Below, in pieces: positions 46,575-56,122 of a DNA stretch of 64,000 nt (position 1 is the first letter of the stretch; each line of letters starts with the position of its first letter). Position numbers and translations under genes: made by a program. The notes beneath the pieces are model-generated. The model saw nothing but the letters and a program-made list of their open reading frames with translations. It did no database searches and was not told where the DNA came from. The DNA comes from Mycobacterium sp. JS623. Lineage in GTDB: Bacteria > Actinomycetota > Actinomycetes > Mycobacteriales > Mycobacteriaceae. The stretch spans positions 4,216,001 through 4,280,000 of the forward strand of contig NC_019966.1 in NCBI RefSeq assembly GCF_000328565.1. Direction: 5' to 3'.

Positions 46575-46985
46575 AAGTCTTTCCTTCGTTGTTGTGGTGG
46601 TGATTGGCACAGGTTGGTGCCGTTAATACGGGAGGTGTTTGCAGCTGCACTTCCCGCTGACTTCGGTGTATGGCTCAGAAGATCTCCGCGGCATGCGGTC
46701 TCGTCAGCACGGTCGCGGATTCGATCGATCGTGCCCAGGTCGACGGACCGGAACGGGTTATCTCCGCCATCGATTGATCCCTTCCGACATGTTGGTTGCG
46801 CGTGGTTCCCACACTCGCTGCCAGGGCCATCCGATGTCGTGATCGCTGACGCCCATCTCCGCTGCATATCGGTGAAGTAGGTTTGCTTGCCAGCCGGAAT
46901 CTGTGGTGCCCGGCCAGCTGTAAACCAGCAGCTGAGGCTGGATGCACTGGTTACAACCACGCCTGGATAGTCGTAGGGTGTGGCA
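46575..46985. other. Divergent intergenic region (CoA-transferase / TetR)
   Basis: 411 bp between divergent genes; holds one copy of a 25-bp dispersed sequence (46885-46909). Promoters presumed, none clear. Confidence 0.5.
46885..46909. repeat. Dispersed 25-bp sequence, copy 1
   Basis: TGCCAGCCGGAATCTGT (46888-46904) is identical to 61039-61055; with flanks, 23 of 25 bases match. Copy 1 lies 82 bp before the TetR start. Confidence 0.5.
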
Positions 46986-47675
46986 ATGGCTGGTGTAGGA
47001 CTCCCAGAAGGCTCAACGAGGGCGGCGCCGTCGGCGGGCGCGGGGCGGCGAAGTCAACGGCAGCGACGGAGTCAGGCCGAAGAGGCGTTGCTGGAGGCCG
47101 CCACGCGGTTGTTCGCACGCCGCGGCATCGACCGAACCTCTCTTGCCGACATCTCCCGGGATGCCGGCTACAGCCCCCGCCTGATCACCCACCACTTCGG
47201 CTCGAAGGCTGCGCTGGCCGACCGCTTGCTTCGGCGTAATCTGCATGAATTCCTTTTCGTCGCCGAAGCCACTGACGGTGGAAACGAGCTCGACGCCTTG
47301 GTCGGTGCAGTCGACGCGTACTTCGTGTGGATAAGCCGAAACGAGGAGAGGGCGCGCGCCTATTTCGTACTGTGCAGCTCCGGCCTGACTGCGGACGCGG
47401 AACTTCGTCCGGTGGTCGTCGGCATCGATGCCACCTTTCGAACAGGAATCCAGAGCATCGTGCGGGCCGGACAGCGCAGCGCGACAATCAAGTCCAACGT
47501 AGATCCCGAAGGTGTGGCGACCGCGCTGGTAGGCATGCTGCGCGGAATTGGTAGTCAATTCCTGGTGAATCCGGACTGTGTCGACCTCGTCGCCGCGCAC
47601 AGGGTGTGCAAGCAGTTCATTTGGCACACGCTGGTGCCGCGCCCGGCGTCTGGACCGGGCGTCCCGCCCCAATAG
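46986..47675 (+). CDS. TetR-family regulator
   Basis: 229 aa, ATG at 46986 with GTAGGG ahead. HTH at about residues 50-75: ARRGIDRTSLADISRDAGY then LITHHFGSK, preceded by a basic N-terminal arm (GRRSQRQRRSQ). The C-terminal ligand domain is helical with WISRNEERARAYFVL. Divergent from the CoA-transferase, which it probably represses. Confidence 0.88.
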   Translation: MAGVGLPEGSTRAAPSAGAGRRSQRQRRSQAEEALLEAATRLFARRGIDRTSLADISRDAGYSPRLITHHFGSKAALADRLLRRNLHEFLFVAEATDGGNELDALVGAVDAYFVWISRNEERARAYFVLCSSGLTADAELRPVVVGIDATFRTGIQSIVRAGQRSATIKSNVDPEGVATALVGMLRGIGSQFLVNPDCVDLVAAHRVCKQFIWHTLVPRPASGPGVPPQ

Positions 47676-47828
47676 CCAGCGCGTTTGACACGTTCGCAAC
47701 CGAGAAGTCCGGTTGCATCCTTTTCGGGCAAGCGATTCAGATCAGTGAGCATGTGGAATGCATACGCGCCCACCGTGATAAACCTACCGACACGATTCGG
47801 CCTCGTCGGTTACCGCCGCCGCGAACTG

Positions 47829-48710
47829 TCAAGAGGCGCTGTGCATCTCTGTGACAGCGGCCGACTCGCGTGCGGATAACGCAGCACTTATGCGCTCGAT
47901 GACCTCGCTGCTTCGCAGCATCCCGAGGTGGCCGACGCCGGTTACCCTCATCGTTTCCGCCTGGGCGTGGTTCGGCACCGACCGCAGGCCCGGCACGATG
48001 ATGTCGAGCGCTGCCGTCACTGCCAGCCACCGCACACCGTCAGGCATCGGCGCGGATGCGAGCCGCTGCAACAGTTGCGAACCCGGACGGAGCGCCCGCA
48101 CGATTTCCCCGAACGGAAGCAGGTCCGCCAAGGGTGACCCGCCGAACGGCGAACCCAGGGTAACCACCGTATCGACCAGCCCGTCGAGTCCACCGTCTGC
48201 GATTGCCTGCGCGATGACGACCCCGCCCAGACTATGTCCGACCAGATGCACCTTGGCTGCACCGGTCCGAGACAGGATCTCCCCCACCTCGGCGACAAGC
48301 TCGTCAGCGAGCCGCGCCACGGACACTCCGAACGGCGCATAGGCCACTGCGTACACACTCAGGCCTCGCGCACTTAGGGTTTGGGCCACCACCGACCAGC
48401 TTGACCTGGTGCCGCCGAAGCCGTGGACGAGCAGCACAGGACATGTCCACGGTGCGGTGCACGGCTGCATCTGCGGCGAAAGACTGCTTGCTCGCTCCAA
48501 GCCGCCGCCGACTAGGCATCGTGATGTATTGGCAGCAGCCGACATCATCATCGCCACCTCGGTCGCCTGCACCAGGGCGGCACGCGCCGCAGTCTCAACC
48601 ACCGCGCGAGCGCCGACAAGTACGCGCATGGCCGCCATCAGCTCTGCGCGCCTCGACGAGCCGTGCACCGGTTCGTCTTGCTGCCTGCTCGTCGGCTGCG
48701 GTTTGGACAT
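47829..48710 (-). CDS. Alpha/beta hydrolase (triacylglycerol lipase-like)
   Basis: 293 aa from ATG at 48710 (MSKPQPTS); an ATG at 48734 is also possible. Oxyanion LLVHGFGG (93-100), nucleophile GHSLGG with Ser160, Asp in LDIIVPG, His in VTGVGHLGM. Resembles bacterial lipases of the LipA/EstA type, with a 90-residue helical N-terminal part and no signal peptide. Ester or lipid hydrolysis, substrate unknown. Confidence 0.85.
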   Translation of the reverse strand: MSKPQPTSRQQDEPVHGSSRRAELMAAMRVLVGARAVVETAARAALVQATEVAMMMSAAANTSRCLVGGGLERASSLSPQMQPCTAPWTCPVLLVHGFGGTRSSWSVVAQTLSARGLSVYAVAYAPFGVSVARLADELVAEVGEILSRTGAAKVHLVGHSLGGVVIAQAIADGGLDGLVDTVVTLGSPFGGSPLADLLPFGEIVRALRPGSQLLQRLASAPMPDGVRWLAVTAALDIIVPGLRSVPNHAQAETMRVTGVGHLGMLRSSEVIERISAALSARESAAVTEMHSAS

Positions 48711-49181
48711 CTCCCACCCTCTTTCGCGATCCATGCCCCTTCGAGGGTGGCGGGTTGGGCGGCCGCTGTCCTCAGCGCCAGCGGTCATCTGGTATGACGG
48801 CAGACACGTGACCCCACCTACGTGGTGGCCCGCAGCCAACACTCGTATCCATTTCGGCCGCTGTGCGTCACAGTCGCTCTAACCTCCATGGGCACAACGT
48901 ATTTCGCACTGTAACGCGTGGCCCCAGTGCAGTCCGGCTGGACTGGTCGACTGCGCATACCCAGGACAAGCCAAATGCCGGCCGGCCTATCGGGCACGTT
49001 CCGGTATGCGATTCACACCATTTCCGCCGTCTCACCGACACCTCGGACTGACGGATAGCCGGGGGGTGTTGGGAGGGTCAACCGTCATGACACCTTCGTG
49101 TAACACCGCGAAACTTGAAGTCCTACCGAGGTACAGAAGGTTCGCAATAACCATGTTGACTGAGCGGAAGCGGGTAATCCT
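48711..49181. other. Divergent intergenic, 471 bp
   Basis: No gene supported except a 10-codon frame at 49153-49185 (MLTERKRVIL) whose TGA overlaps the ATG of the FMN reductase, a possible leader for translational coupling. Confidence 0.45.
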
Positions 49182-49763
49182 ATGAGCGGCTACCGGGTTG
49201 GCTACATCGTGGGCAGCCTTTCGACCAAGTCGATCAATCGCTTGCTGGCCAAGGCGCTGATCAGATTGGCGCCACAGAATCTGACATTCGTGGAGATCCC
49301 GATACGGGACCTTCCGTTGTATAACTACGACTTCGACACCGATTACCCCCCGCAGGGCCGGGCACTCAAGGATGCGATCGCGGCGGTGGATGCGGTGCTG
49401 TTTGTGACCCCTGAGTACAACCGAGGTATCCCCGGTGGCTTGAAGAACGCTATCGACTGGGCCAGCCGCCCATACGGGACGAACTCATTGACAGATAAGC
49501 CCTCAGCAGTGATCGGCACCTCGCCGGGCAAGATCGGAACCGCTGTCGGCCAGCAGAATCTGCAAAATGTGCTCAGCTTCTGCAACTCGCCATCGATGAA
49601 GGCGCCCGAAGGCTACCTCCAGTTCACGCCCGGCTTGATCACCGAGGACGGCGCGGTCACCGACAAAGGAACCGAGCAGTTCTTACGCGAATTCATCGAA
49701 GCGTTCGGGGTATTCGTGTCCCGTGCTCACACGGTGCTGACGCCTGACAGTCAAGCGAGCTGA
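49182..49763 (+). CDS. NADPH-dependent FMN reductase
   Basis: 193 aa. Flavodoxin-like fold: GSLSTKSINR phosphate loop (residues 11-20), TPEYNRGIPGGLKNAIDW isoalloxazine motif (84-101), LTDKPSAVIGTSPG. Reduces FMN, quinones or azo compounds with NADPH; such enzymes (ArsH/ChrR group) serve in redox defence. The start overlaps a mini-ORF stop (ATGA). Confidence 0.9.
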   Translation: MSGYRVGYIVGSLSTKSINRLLAKALIRLAPQNLTFVEIPIRDLPLYNYDFDTDYPPQGRALKDAIAAVDAVLFVTPEYNRGIPGGLKNAIDWASRPYGTNSLTDKPSAVIGTSPGKIGTAVGQQNLQNVLSFCNSPSMKAPEGYLQFTPGLITEDGAVTDKGTEQFLREFIEAFGVFVSRAHTVLTPDSQAS

Positions 49764-49983
49764 CCACGCAGGACCATCTCGACCCGGGTGTCGCGGTCCG
49801 GCTGATGCCAGATCGGCGTGTTAATGCCCTTGGCGCGCAAGGGAACCGGCCAGCGCGCTATTGACACTCGACGGGGATACTGAACGCTTCTTGCCCCGCA
49901 ACAAGATTACCGGGCACCCGGGTGGGAAATTTAGAGGTCAGCCCTGGCGACATCGGCTTGCGAATGCACGAGTGTTGAATGCC

Positions 49984-50502
49984 ATGAATGTGTTCTCGAA
50001 TGGAGCGGACATCAAGGTACTGGCGTTGGTCGGCAACCGGACAGGGACCGTACACCGGCAGCTGCTGAAGCTGCCAGTCCAGATGGCGGCGAACGGAATC
50101 AAGCTGATGGTCGGTGAACTTGGCTGCATCCCGATCTACCGCGAGGACATCGATAGCGCCGAGTTGCCGGACTCGGTTGCCGCCCTGCGGGCCGCCGCTG
50201 CCGAGGCCCACGCGGTGCTGATCGTATCGTCGGTGTACGGCACCCGCAGCGCTGCATTGCGCAATGCTATCGACTGGCTGACCCAGCCTGGTACCGGCGA
50301 ACTGCAGGATAAGCCAGTTGCGGTGGTTGGCGGCGCAGTCGGCGGATTCGTTGGGGTGTGGTCACATCCTACGGGCCGCAACGCTTCGCATGTCATCGAG
50401 AAGATCGCAGTCGCTGACCTTGGGGAACTGGTATGTCGGCTCGCAGCCGAAGTTTCCAGAGTTCCAATCGTTTTCGAAGCTGCCGACTCGGCGGCCGGCT
50501 GA
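49984..50502 (+). CDS. Second FMN reductase-like protein, divergent
   Basis: 172 aa from ATG at 49984; the frame is open from 49861, but the extra part is not family-like. Same fold as the previous gene: VGNRTGTVHRQL (modified loop), VSSVYGTRSAALRNAIDW in place of TPEYN, LQDKPVAVVGG. Missing Tyr-Asn of PEYN and altered phosphate loop suggest weakened flavin binding. A diverged duplicate, 220 bp downstream. Confidence 0.75.
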   Translation: MNVFSNGADIKVLALVGNRTGTVHRQLLKLPVQMAANGIKLMVGELGCIPIYREDIDSAELPDSVAALRAAAAEAHAVLIVSSVYGTRSAALRNAIDWLTQPGTGELQDKPVAVVGGAVGGFVGVWSHPTGRNASHVIEKIAVADLGELVCRLAAEVSRVPIVFEAADSAAG

Positions 50503-50863
50503 ACCGACGAAGTTCCGGCTATCGGGCTACACCCCGCCCTTCCCCGCGTGTGGGCAACGCGTCACCCACGCGGCCGGTACGCCGCCGGCCGTTACCGGCT
50601 TCCGCTTGGGTGGGCGAGCGCACCAACCCGAGACTGGCCTCGATGATCTCCGATGCGTCCAACCACGCAGCGGCAGCGGCGTCGTGTTTATTGCGCCCCA
50701 TGGTCACAACAGCTACGCGGTAGTCAGTAGTGAGGTTGGTCGCTAGCGGTGACGACAACACCGCCGCGAGCAGCGATCGTTGTATTGGCGGCCCTGTGCC
50801 TGGCCGATTGGAGCGCCGGTGGCGGCGCCATCGGTCCACCCTCAAACAGCAGATAGGAGCATG
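50503..50863. other. Intergenic, 361 bp
   Basis: No gene, hairpin or repeat recognised. Confidence 0.4.
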
Positions 50864-51778
50864 ATGTTCAAGCAACTGATAGTGCTGGGTCTCTTGTCCG
50901 GCAAGATCTACCGGGTCGATATTCCGGGCGGTCACGTGGAGAAGCTATGCGAAAAGGCGGGACCGGAACCGGACGGTGTGGTCGTGGAGAACGGCATCGT
51001 CTACTGGACCACGATGGGCGTGCCCACGCCTGACCCAACCGCCGACGATGGCTACGACTTCTCGGCCCGCAACGGCGGCTTGCATGCGGTGGGGCTCGAC
51101 GGTTCGGGCGCCCACGATGTGGTCCCGACCGGGGCGATCACCACCGGCAAGCAGTTGACGTCCGACGGTGCCGGGACGCTGTACTGGGGCGACCGGGAGG
51201 GCTGCCGGGTGAGCCGGGTCCGCGTCGACGGCACCGGCCTGACCGACCTGGTAGTGAATACCCCCGACGACACTTGGCTGCAGGAGTGCGTGGGCGTCGC
51301 GGTAGACCCCGCCCGCGGCCACCTGTACTGGACGCAGAAGGGGCCGGCGAACGGCGGTAAGGGCAGGATCTTCCGCGCCGGCCTCGAGATTCCGGCCGGC
51401 CAGACAGCCGCTAACCGTACGGACATCGAGGTGCTGTGGGACGGTCTTCCGGAGCCGATCGATCTGGAAATCAAGGGCGACTGGGTGTATTGGACCGACC
51501 GCGGAGACCCGCCGGCCGGTAACACGCTCAACCGCGCGCCGATCCCCGCTGCCGGGGCCACCGGTGCCGCGCCGGAGATCCTCGCCGACGGTTTCGAGGA
51601 AGCCATCGGCATGGCCGTGGACTGCGACGCCGGCGTGGCGTATGTCGGGGACCTCGGCGGGCACATCCACGCAGTTCCGATCTCTGAGGCGGCGGTTGGT
51701 TTCGACGGTCCCCGCGTGTTCGTCGATTTGGGCGAGAAACTTTCCGGGCTGGCCGGGCTGACTGACGAGGCGAGCTGA
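50864..51778 (+). CDS. YWTD-type beta-propeller protein
   Basis: 304 aa from ATG at 50864, with TAGGAGC upstream. Repeats of the LDL-receptor YWTD class: VYWTTMG, LYWGDR, LYWTQKG, VYWTDRG, each followed about 20-40 residues later by a Gly-rich turn, giving roughly six blades. No signal peptide or TM, so cytosolic. Propellers of this kind bind ligands or act as lactonases (SMP-30-like); no metal ligands are evident. Four bp span separates it from the dehydrogenase gene start region, so it probably shares an operon with it. Confidence 0.8.
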   Translation: MFKQLIVLGLLSGKIYRVDIPGGHVEKLCEKAGPEPDGVVVENGIVYWTTMGVPTPDPTADDGYDFSARNGGLHAVGLDGSGAHDVVPTGAITTGKQLTSDGAGTLYWGDREGCRVSRVRVDGTGLTDLVVNTPDDTWLQECVGVAVDPARGHLYWTQKGPANGGKGRIFRAGLEIPAGQTAANRTDIEVLWDGLPEPIDLEIKGDWVYWTDRGDPPAGNTLNRAPIPAAGATGAAPEILADGFEEAIGMAVDCDAGVAYVGDLGGHIHAVPISEAAVGFDGPRVFVDLGEKLSGLAGLTDEAS

Positions 51779-51784
51779 GGCACG

Positions 51785-52654
51785 ATGTCGTACGCGCATA
51801 CCTTCGCCGACATCAGGAATCGTCCCGTGGCGGTGATCGGGGCGGGGACCCTGGGCCGGCGCATCGCGCTGATGTTCGCGTCCCGCGGCGGGACGGTGCG
51901 GATGCACGACCCAAGCGCCCAGCAGGTAACGGCCGCAGTCGAATACGTGGCTCAGGCTCTGCCGGAGGTGGTGGACAAGCGGGGGTCTGGCGACGTGGGT
52001 GTCGTCAAACCCGCGGCATCCGTCACCGAGGCGCTCGACGACGCCTGGCTCGTCGTCGAGGCGGTCCCGGAAAAACTGGAGATAAAAATTCCGCTCTGGG
52101 GGCAGATTGATGACGCTGCTCCGGCGGACACCATCTTCGCCACCAACTCATCGTCGTATCCGTCACGGCTGATGACCGACGAGGTTCGGGACAAGTCTCG
52201 CCTCTGCAACGTGCACTTCTACATGCCGCCGGAGTCCAACGCCGTGGATCTGATGTCTGACGGCCAAACCGACCGGGATGCGCTCGACACCCTGCTCACC
52301 GTGCTGCCCGAATTCGACATCCATCCCTTTGAAGCACGACGTGAAAGTGTCGGATTCATCTTCAACCGTATCTGGGCAGCCATCAAACGCGAGTCGCTGG
52401 CCGTAGTCGCCGAAGGTGTGGCCCGCCCGCAGGACGTCGACGCAATGTTCAAGCTCAACTGGCACATGCCCGTTGGGCCTTTCCAGATGATGGACCAGGT
52501 GGGCCTGGACGTGGTCCTCGACATCGAAAACCACTACGCCGAAGACAACCCACACCTACCCACTGGGCCGCGGGAGCTGCTGCACACCTACGTCGACGTC
52601 GGCAAGCTCGGTGTGAAGACCGGAGAAGGCTTCTACAAGCACCCCACACTCTGA
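51785..52654 (+). CDS. 3-hydroxyacyl-CoA dehydrogenase family protein
   Basis: 289 aa. NAD-binding GAGTLG (19-24) in VAVIGAGTLGRRIALMF, acidic MHDPS at the end of beta-2, ATNSSSYPSRLM, NVHFYMPP (catalytic His of the HFxxP type) and a C-terminal helical domain with NRIWAAIKRESL and PFQMMDQVGLDV. Oxidises 3-hydroxyacyl-CoA or a related 3-hydroxy acid. The usual Glu of HFFNPVPVMxLVE is replaced in NAVDLM, so the substrate may not be a simple acyl-CoA. Seven bp after the propeller gene. Confidence 0.88.
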   Translation: MSYAHTFADIRNRPVAVIGAGTLGRRIALMFASRGGTVRMHDPSAQQVTAAVEYVAQALPEVVDKRGSGDVGVVKPAASVTEALDDAWLVVEAVPEKLEIKIPLWGQIDDAAPADTIFATNSSSYPSRLMTDEVRDKSRLCNVHFYMPPESNAVDLMSDGQTDRDALDTLLTVLPEFDIHPFEARRESVGFIFNRIWAAIKRESLAVVAEGVARPQDVDAMFKLNWHMPVGPFQMMDQVGLDVVLDIENHYAEDNPHLPTGPRELLHTYVDVGKLGVKTGEGFYKHPTL

Positions 52655-53311
52655 AACGAAACGTAACGATGGCAGTGGCGAATCCCTCTCCCGCGACGCC
52701 TTTTTCGTCGTAGACGTAGTAAATACCCTGGCGGGCATGACCTTTGGGCTCCACTACAAGATCCGAGGAAAGCCAACCATCGGCAATAGTTGTGATGGGC
52801 AAGTCCGCCCTGGCTGCGTGTGCAGCGTGTGTCCTGGCTACGGCGGTTATTCGTCTTCGTTGACGTGCGGTGGCCCTCCTGCACCCCGCCTCCCGAATCT
52901 CTACCAGTATTCGTCCTCTACAGAGGACGAGCTGTCCATGTGTCGAATGCACAAGGTCGGTCGCCGAATTCGTCGCTCGGCTACGTAGGCTCGCGCGGCT
53001 GAAATGACTGCGCGCGATAAACCAGTGTTCTTCGTTGCATGGCAGATCGATAGCCGTAGCTACTCTCTGCCCTTACCCGAAGCGTGCAGCCAAATAGACA
53101 ACCCGACAGTACCTGCAGGCCATAACAATTGGTAATTCGAGCGCAGGCATTGTTGGTGGCCAGCGTTACCGACATCGGTTTGATTGGCCATTAAATTTGG
53201 GATCGTCAACCGGCCGTCCGTCAGGAGGGCCTACGCCATTGAATCTGGCTACGGTGCGCCGTTTGCTGTGACGGCCACCGCGGCCCCGAAGGAAAGACAG
53301 CGAGGAAAATC
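52655..53311. other. Intergenic, 657 bp
   Basis: No gene supported. A minus frame near 52670-52800 (VEPKGHARQGIYYVYDEKG) looks slightly protein-like but lacks start, ribosome site and continuation; perhaps a relic. Confidence 0.4.
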
Positions 53312-53806
53312 ATGAGAGTAACGAACCGCCGAGCGGCCGGCGTGGCCGCCGCAGCGTTGGTGGCGACAGCCTCTATCAGTGCACCGACGGCGTCGGCGTG
53401 GTGGCCCTTCGATGGCCAAGGTCCCACCGTCGGGAAGTTCGGCAGCCAGGGAACACTGGTGGATGCGGGTGGCGCGGTCGTGCAGGGTTGGACGGTCACC
53501 AATCTGCGGCCGAGCAGCGACGTCATCCCGTTTCCAGTGCAAGGCCGGCTATGGGAGGCATCCGCTACCGACACGGCCATCAGGGGCACTGTCACGCCCA
53601 TCATTCCCGACATGAACTCCCGTGCGGCCAACGGGGACAACTATCGGGTTATCTGGAACGTCGCGCTGGAGAAGGGCGTAAACCCGTCGACGCTGGCCCA
53701 GGGTGGCAGCACGACCGGCAAGCTGTACTTCGACGTGACGGCAACCGACCCCAACAGCGTCGTGTACAACGACGGAGTTCAAGACCTTCTCATCTGGGTC
53801 AAGTAG
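53312..53806 (+). CDS. MPT63-like secreted protein (DUF1942)
   Basis: 164 aa, ATG at 53312 with GAGGAAAATC upstream. Signal peptide cut after PTASA. The mature part follows MPT63 (Rv1926c): VGKFGSQGTLVDAGG, VVQGWTVTNLRPSSDVIP, GRLWEASATDTAIRGTVTP, NYRVIWN, STGKLYFDVT-like TTGKLYFDVT, VQDLLIWVK. Immunoglobulin-like beta sandwich, secreted antigen of unknown role. Confidence 0.9.
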   Translation: MRVTNRRAAGVAAAALVATASISAPTASAWWPFDGQGPTVGKFGSQGTLVDAGGAVVQGWTVTNLRPSSDVIPFPVQGRLWEASATDTAIRGTVTPIIPDMNSRAANGDNYRVIWNVALEKGVNPSTLAQGGSTTGKLYFDVTATDPNSVVYNDGVQDLLIWVK

Positions 53807-53940
53807 AACCCCGCCGTCCGGCGAGATAGGACCAGGCCGCCCCGTGCGAGAAGCCGAACTGCTAACCTTCTTCAGCACGGGGCGTTTGGGTGCTTCACCC
53901 GTACATCTGCTGTGGCTTAAATACAGTGTTGCATCTAGCT

Positions 53941-54666
53941 TTACGTCTCCCAATGCGGTGACCGCGCTTGGGTGCCTTCGCCGATGCTCGGCAAGCCCCA
54001 GCCATGTCGGGTCGTGTGCGACGCCGCACCTGGCGTCATGATGTGACCCCAGCATGCGGCCGTCATGACGCGGTCAGCGAAATCGTCGATGTCACCGCAT
54101 GGCAAGTAGGGTCGCGATACAAGAAGAGATGCGGCCCCGTGCGCTGCGGCCCACAGCTCGAGGGCGATAGCCGCGGGATCGCCTTGCGGGTAGGTGCCTT
54201 CGGTCATCAGCTTTTGGACCTCGGTGCACAGGTATGCAAAAACGCAACTCGTCAAGGCTCTGTCGACGTCGTTGCCGGGTCGGCCTCTGCCCATGAGGGC
54301 GATGCGATACAGCTCGGGGTTGTCCACAGCCCACCGCACATAGGCCCGCCCTTGGGCGCTTAACCCCTCAATTGCCGACGCGTGCCCGGTGGCGGCCCGC
54401 AGCATCACTTCGCCGAGGCGTTCCAGTTGTCTGGCGCACACGGCGTTTAATAACTCGTCTTTGGCCGGGAAGTGCAGATAGACCGACGGAGGGGTGACCC
54501 TCACGCGTTGGGCCACCGACCGGATGGAGACCGCTTTCTCGCTGCCTGTTTGTAGGAGCAGATCAGTCGCGGCATCGAGGATCTCTTCTCTCAGTTGATC
54601 GCCCGCGCCGCGCCGTGCTCGTTGCCGTCGACCACGGCGAGCCGCCGCGTGTCCTTTCTCTACCAC
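53941..54666 (-). CDS. TetR-family regulator
   Basis: 241 aa. Basic arm RRGRRQRARRGAGDQ, HTH at about 40-65 (AVSIRSVAQRVRVTPPSVYLHFPAK), helical TetR_C_33-like ligand domain with MGRGRPG and LELWAAAHGAASLLV. No target gene is obvious: its upstream neighbour is 700 bp away and the downstream one converges. Confidence 0.88.
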   Translation of the reverse strand: MVEKGHAAARRGRRQRARRGAGDQLREEILDAATDLLLQTGSEKAVSIRSVAQRVRVTPPSVYLHFPAKDELLNAVCARQLERLGEVMLRAATGHASAIEGLSAQGRAYVRWAVDNPELYRIALMGRGRPGNDVDRALTSCVFAYLCTEVQKLMTEGTYPQGDPAAIALELWAAAHGAASLLVSRPYLPCGDIDDFADRVMTAACWGHIMTPGAASHTTRHGWGLPSIGEGTQARSPHWET

Positions 54667-55379
54667 TATCAGATCTCGTCGAGTTGCTGAGGCAGTTCGA
54701 GACTGCGATCGATCATCAAGACGATCCTCGTCGCGATCCAGATCACCAGTCGCGCACGGATATTACGCATATTCGTCCGCCCGGTTGTCGGGTCGTCGTA
54801 AAGCCACGATGGTCGGCGGCCCCGCGTCCTCAGTCAGCGGACGGGTGGCTATCGGATCATCTCGCAACGAAAGCGCCATCAGTGACGATTCCGGTCGACG
54901 GTCATCCGAATTGTCCGATCACGTTTACCACCATGATCGTTCGGGGAGCCCCGTGTCGCCGTTGCTAACCCCTAACAGTACTGCCTAAACCCCTCAACTA
55001 CCCTCCGGGCCGCAGGAAGGCGGAAGTACCGGCTAACCGGCAATGCCCGCGGGCGGAAGGGTGCCGACACAGCGCTGCTTTCTTCGCGCGCCCGTCTTGA
55101 GTGCCAACCAGGCGAGCCGCAGTCACGCTGGCCAGACAACTTAATGCGTTTATAGGCAGCCATATTGGGCAGTAGCGCCGACGACACGTGCTCAGTTGAA
55201 CAGCGAACCTAGGAGCATGACCACAGCGGCGTGCGTCCTAAACCCGCACTCGGCCAATGCAATTAATGCTTTTGCTCATGAAGGGAATCGGTGGCGAAGA
55301 TGAATCACGACTTCTGCATTTCTGCCGTGCTTGGACGCGATGGCTCAGTTAGTGGGTATGCCAGCGGCGGAGTCCAATC
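54667..55379. other. Divergent intergenic, 713 bp
   Basis: Between TetR and a sigma factor gene; no gene, tRNA or repeat seen. Confidence 0.4.
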
Positions 55380-55991
55380 ATGACCGCTACCGTTGGCGAT
55401 GCGACCGATGGGAAGCTGTGTCTGCGCTTTGAACGCGACGTAACTCCATTGATCCCCGGGCTTTACCAGCGAGCGCTGCGGATCACGAATAGTCGCGCAG
55501 ACGCGGAGGACCTTATACAGGAGACTATGTTCAAGGCGTACAGGGCGTTTCGCACGTTCCACGAGGGCAGTTACCTGAACGCATGGCTACACCGGATTAT
55601 GACCAACACCCATATCAACGGCTACCGCGCCAAGCAGCGGCAACCGGCCCTGTATCCGATCGACCAATTCACCGAGGTGCAGCTGGCTGTCGCGGCTCAA
55701 CGGTCCCCGACGGGCCGGCGATCGGCGGAGGACCAGCTACTGGAGCTGCTGCCCGATGAGGACATCAGATCGGCAATGCAGGCCCTTCCCGACAAGTTCC
55801 GTACCGCGGTCTATTACGCCGATGTCGTGGGTTACGGTTGCAGCCAGATCGCCGACCTCACCGATGCGCCTCTGGGAACGGTGATGTCCCGGCTGCACCG
55901 AGGTCGACGGCAACTGCGCCGCCGACTGGCCGACCTCGCCAGGGAGCGAGGATTCGACGTGGCCGAGGAAACCCACGACACGACCGTGTAA
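55380..55991 (+). CDS. ECF sigma factor (SigH/SigE-type paralog)
   Basis: 203 aa. Region 2: [30 protein letters not shown] and [15 protein letters not shown]; region 4: [45 protein letters not shown]. Closest in text to SigH of mycobacteria, which is redox-controlled by RshA, but no ZAS anti-sigma gene with HxxxCxxC follows. GGAG is not evident upstream of the ATG. Probably a second, orphan SigH-like factor. Confidence 0.88.
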   Translation: MTATVGDATDGKLCLRFERDVTPLIPGLYQRALRITNSRADAEDLIQETMFKAYRAFRTFHEGSYLNAWLHRIMTNTHINGYRAKQRQPALYPIDQFTEVQLAVAAQRSPTGRRSAEDQLLELLPDEDIRSAMQALPDKFRTAVYYADVVGYGCSQIADLTDAPLGTVMSRLHRGRRQLRRRLADLARERGFDVAEETHDTTV

Positions 55992-56122
55992 AGTCGCCGC
56001 CATTTCGTGTTCGGATGCCCCCGACAGCGGTGACTGCTGCCTTGATGTGCAGGCATGATCACACCATCTGTAGGTTCACGGGTGTGCATCCCGCAGTGGT
56101 CAAACGCCTTGCGGCGCTGTCA

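Noticed and set aside
52455..52952. Minus-strand frame downstream of the 3-hydroxyacyl-CoA dehydrogenase
   Set aside because: A 50-residue part looks protein-like, but the rest overlaps a real gene antisense and no start is supported.
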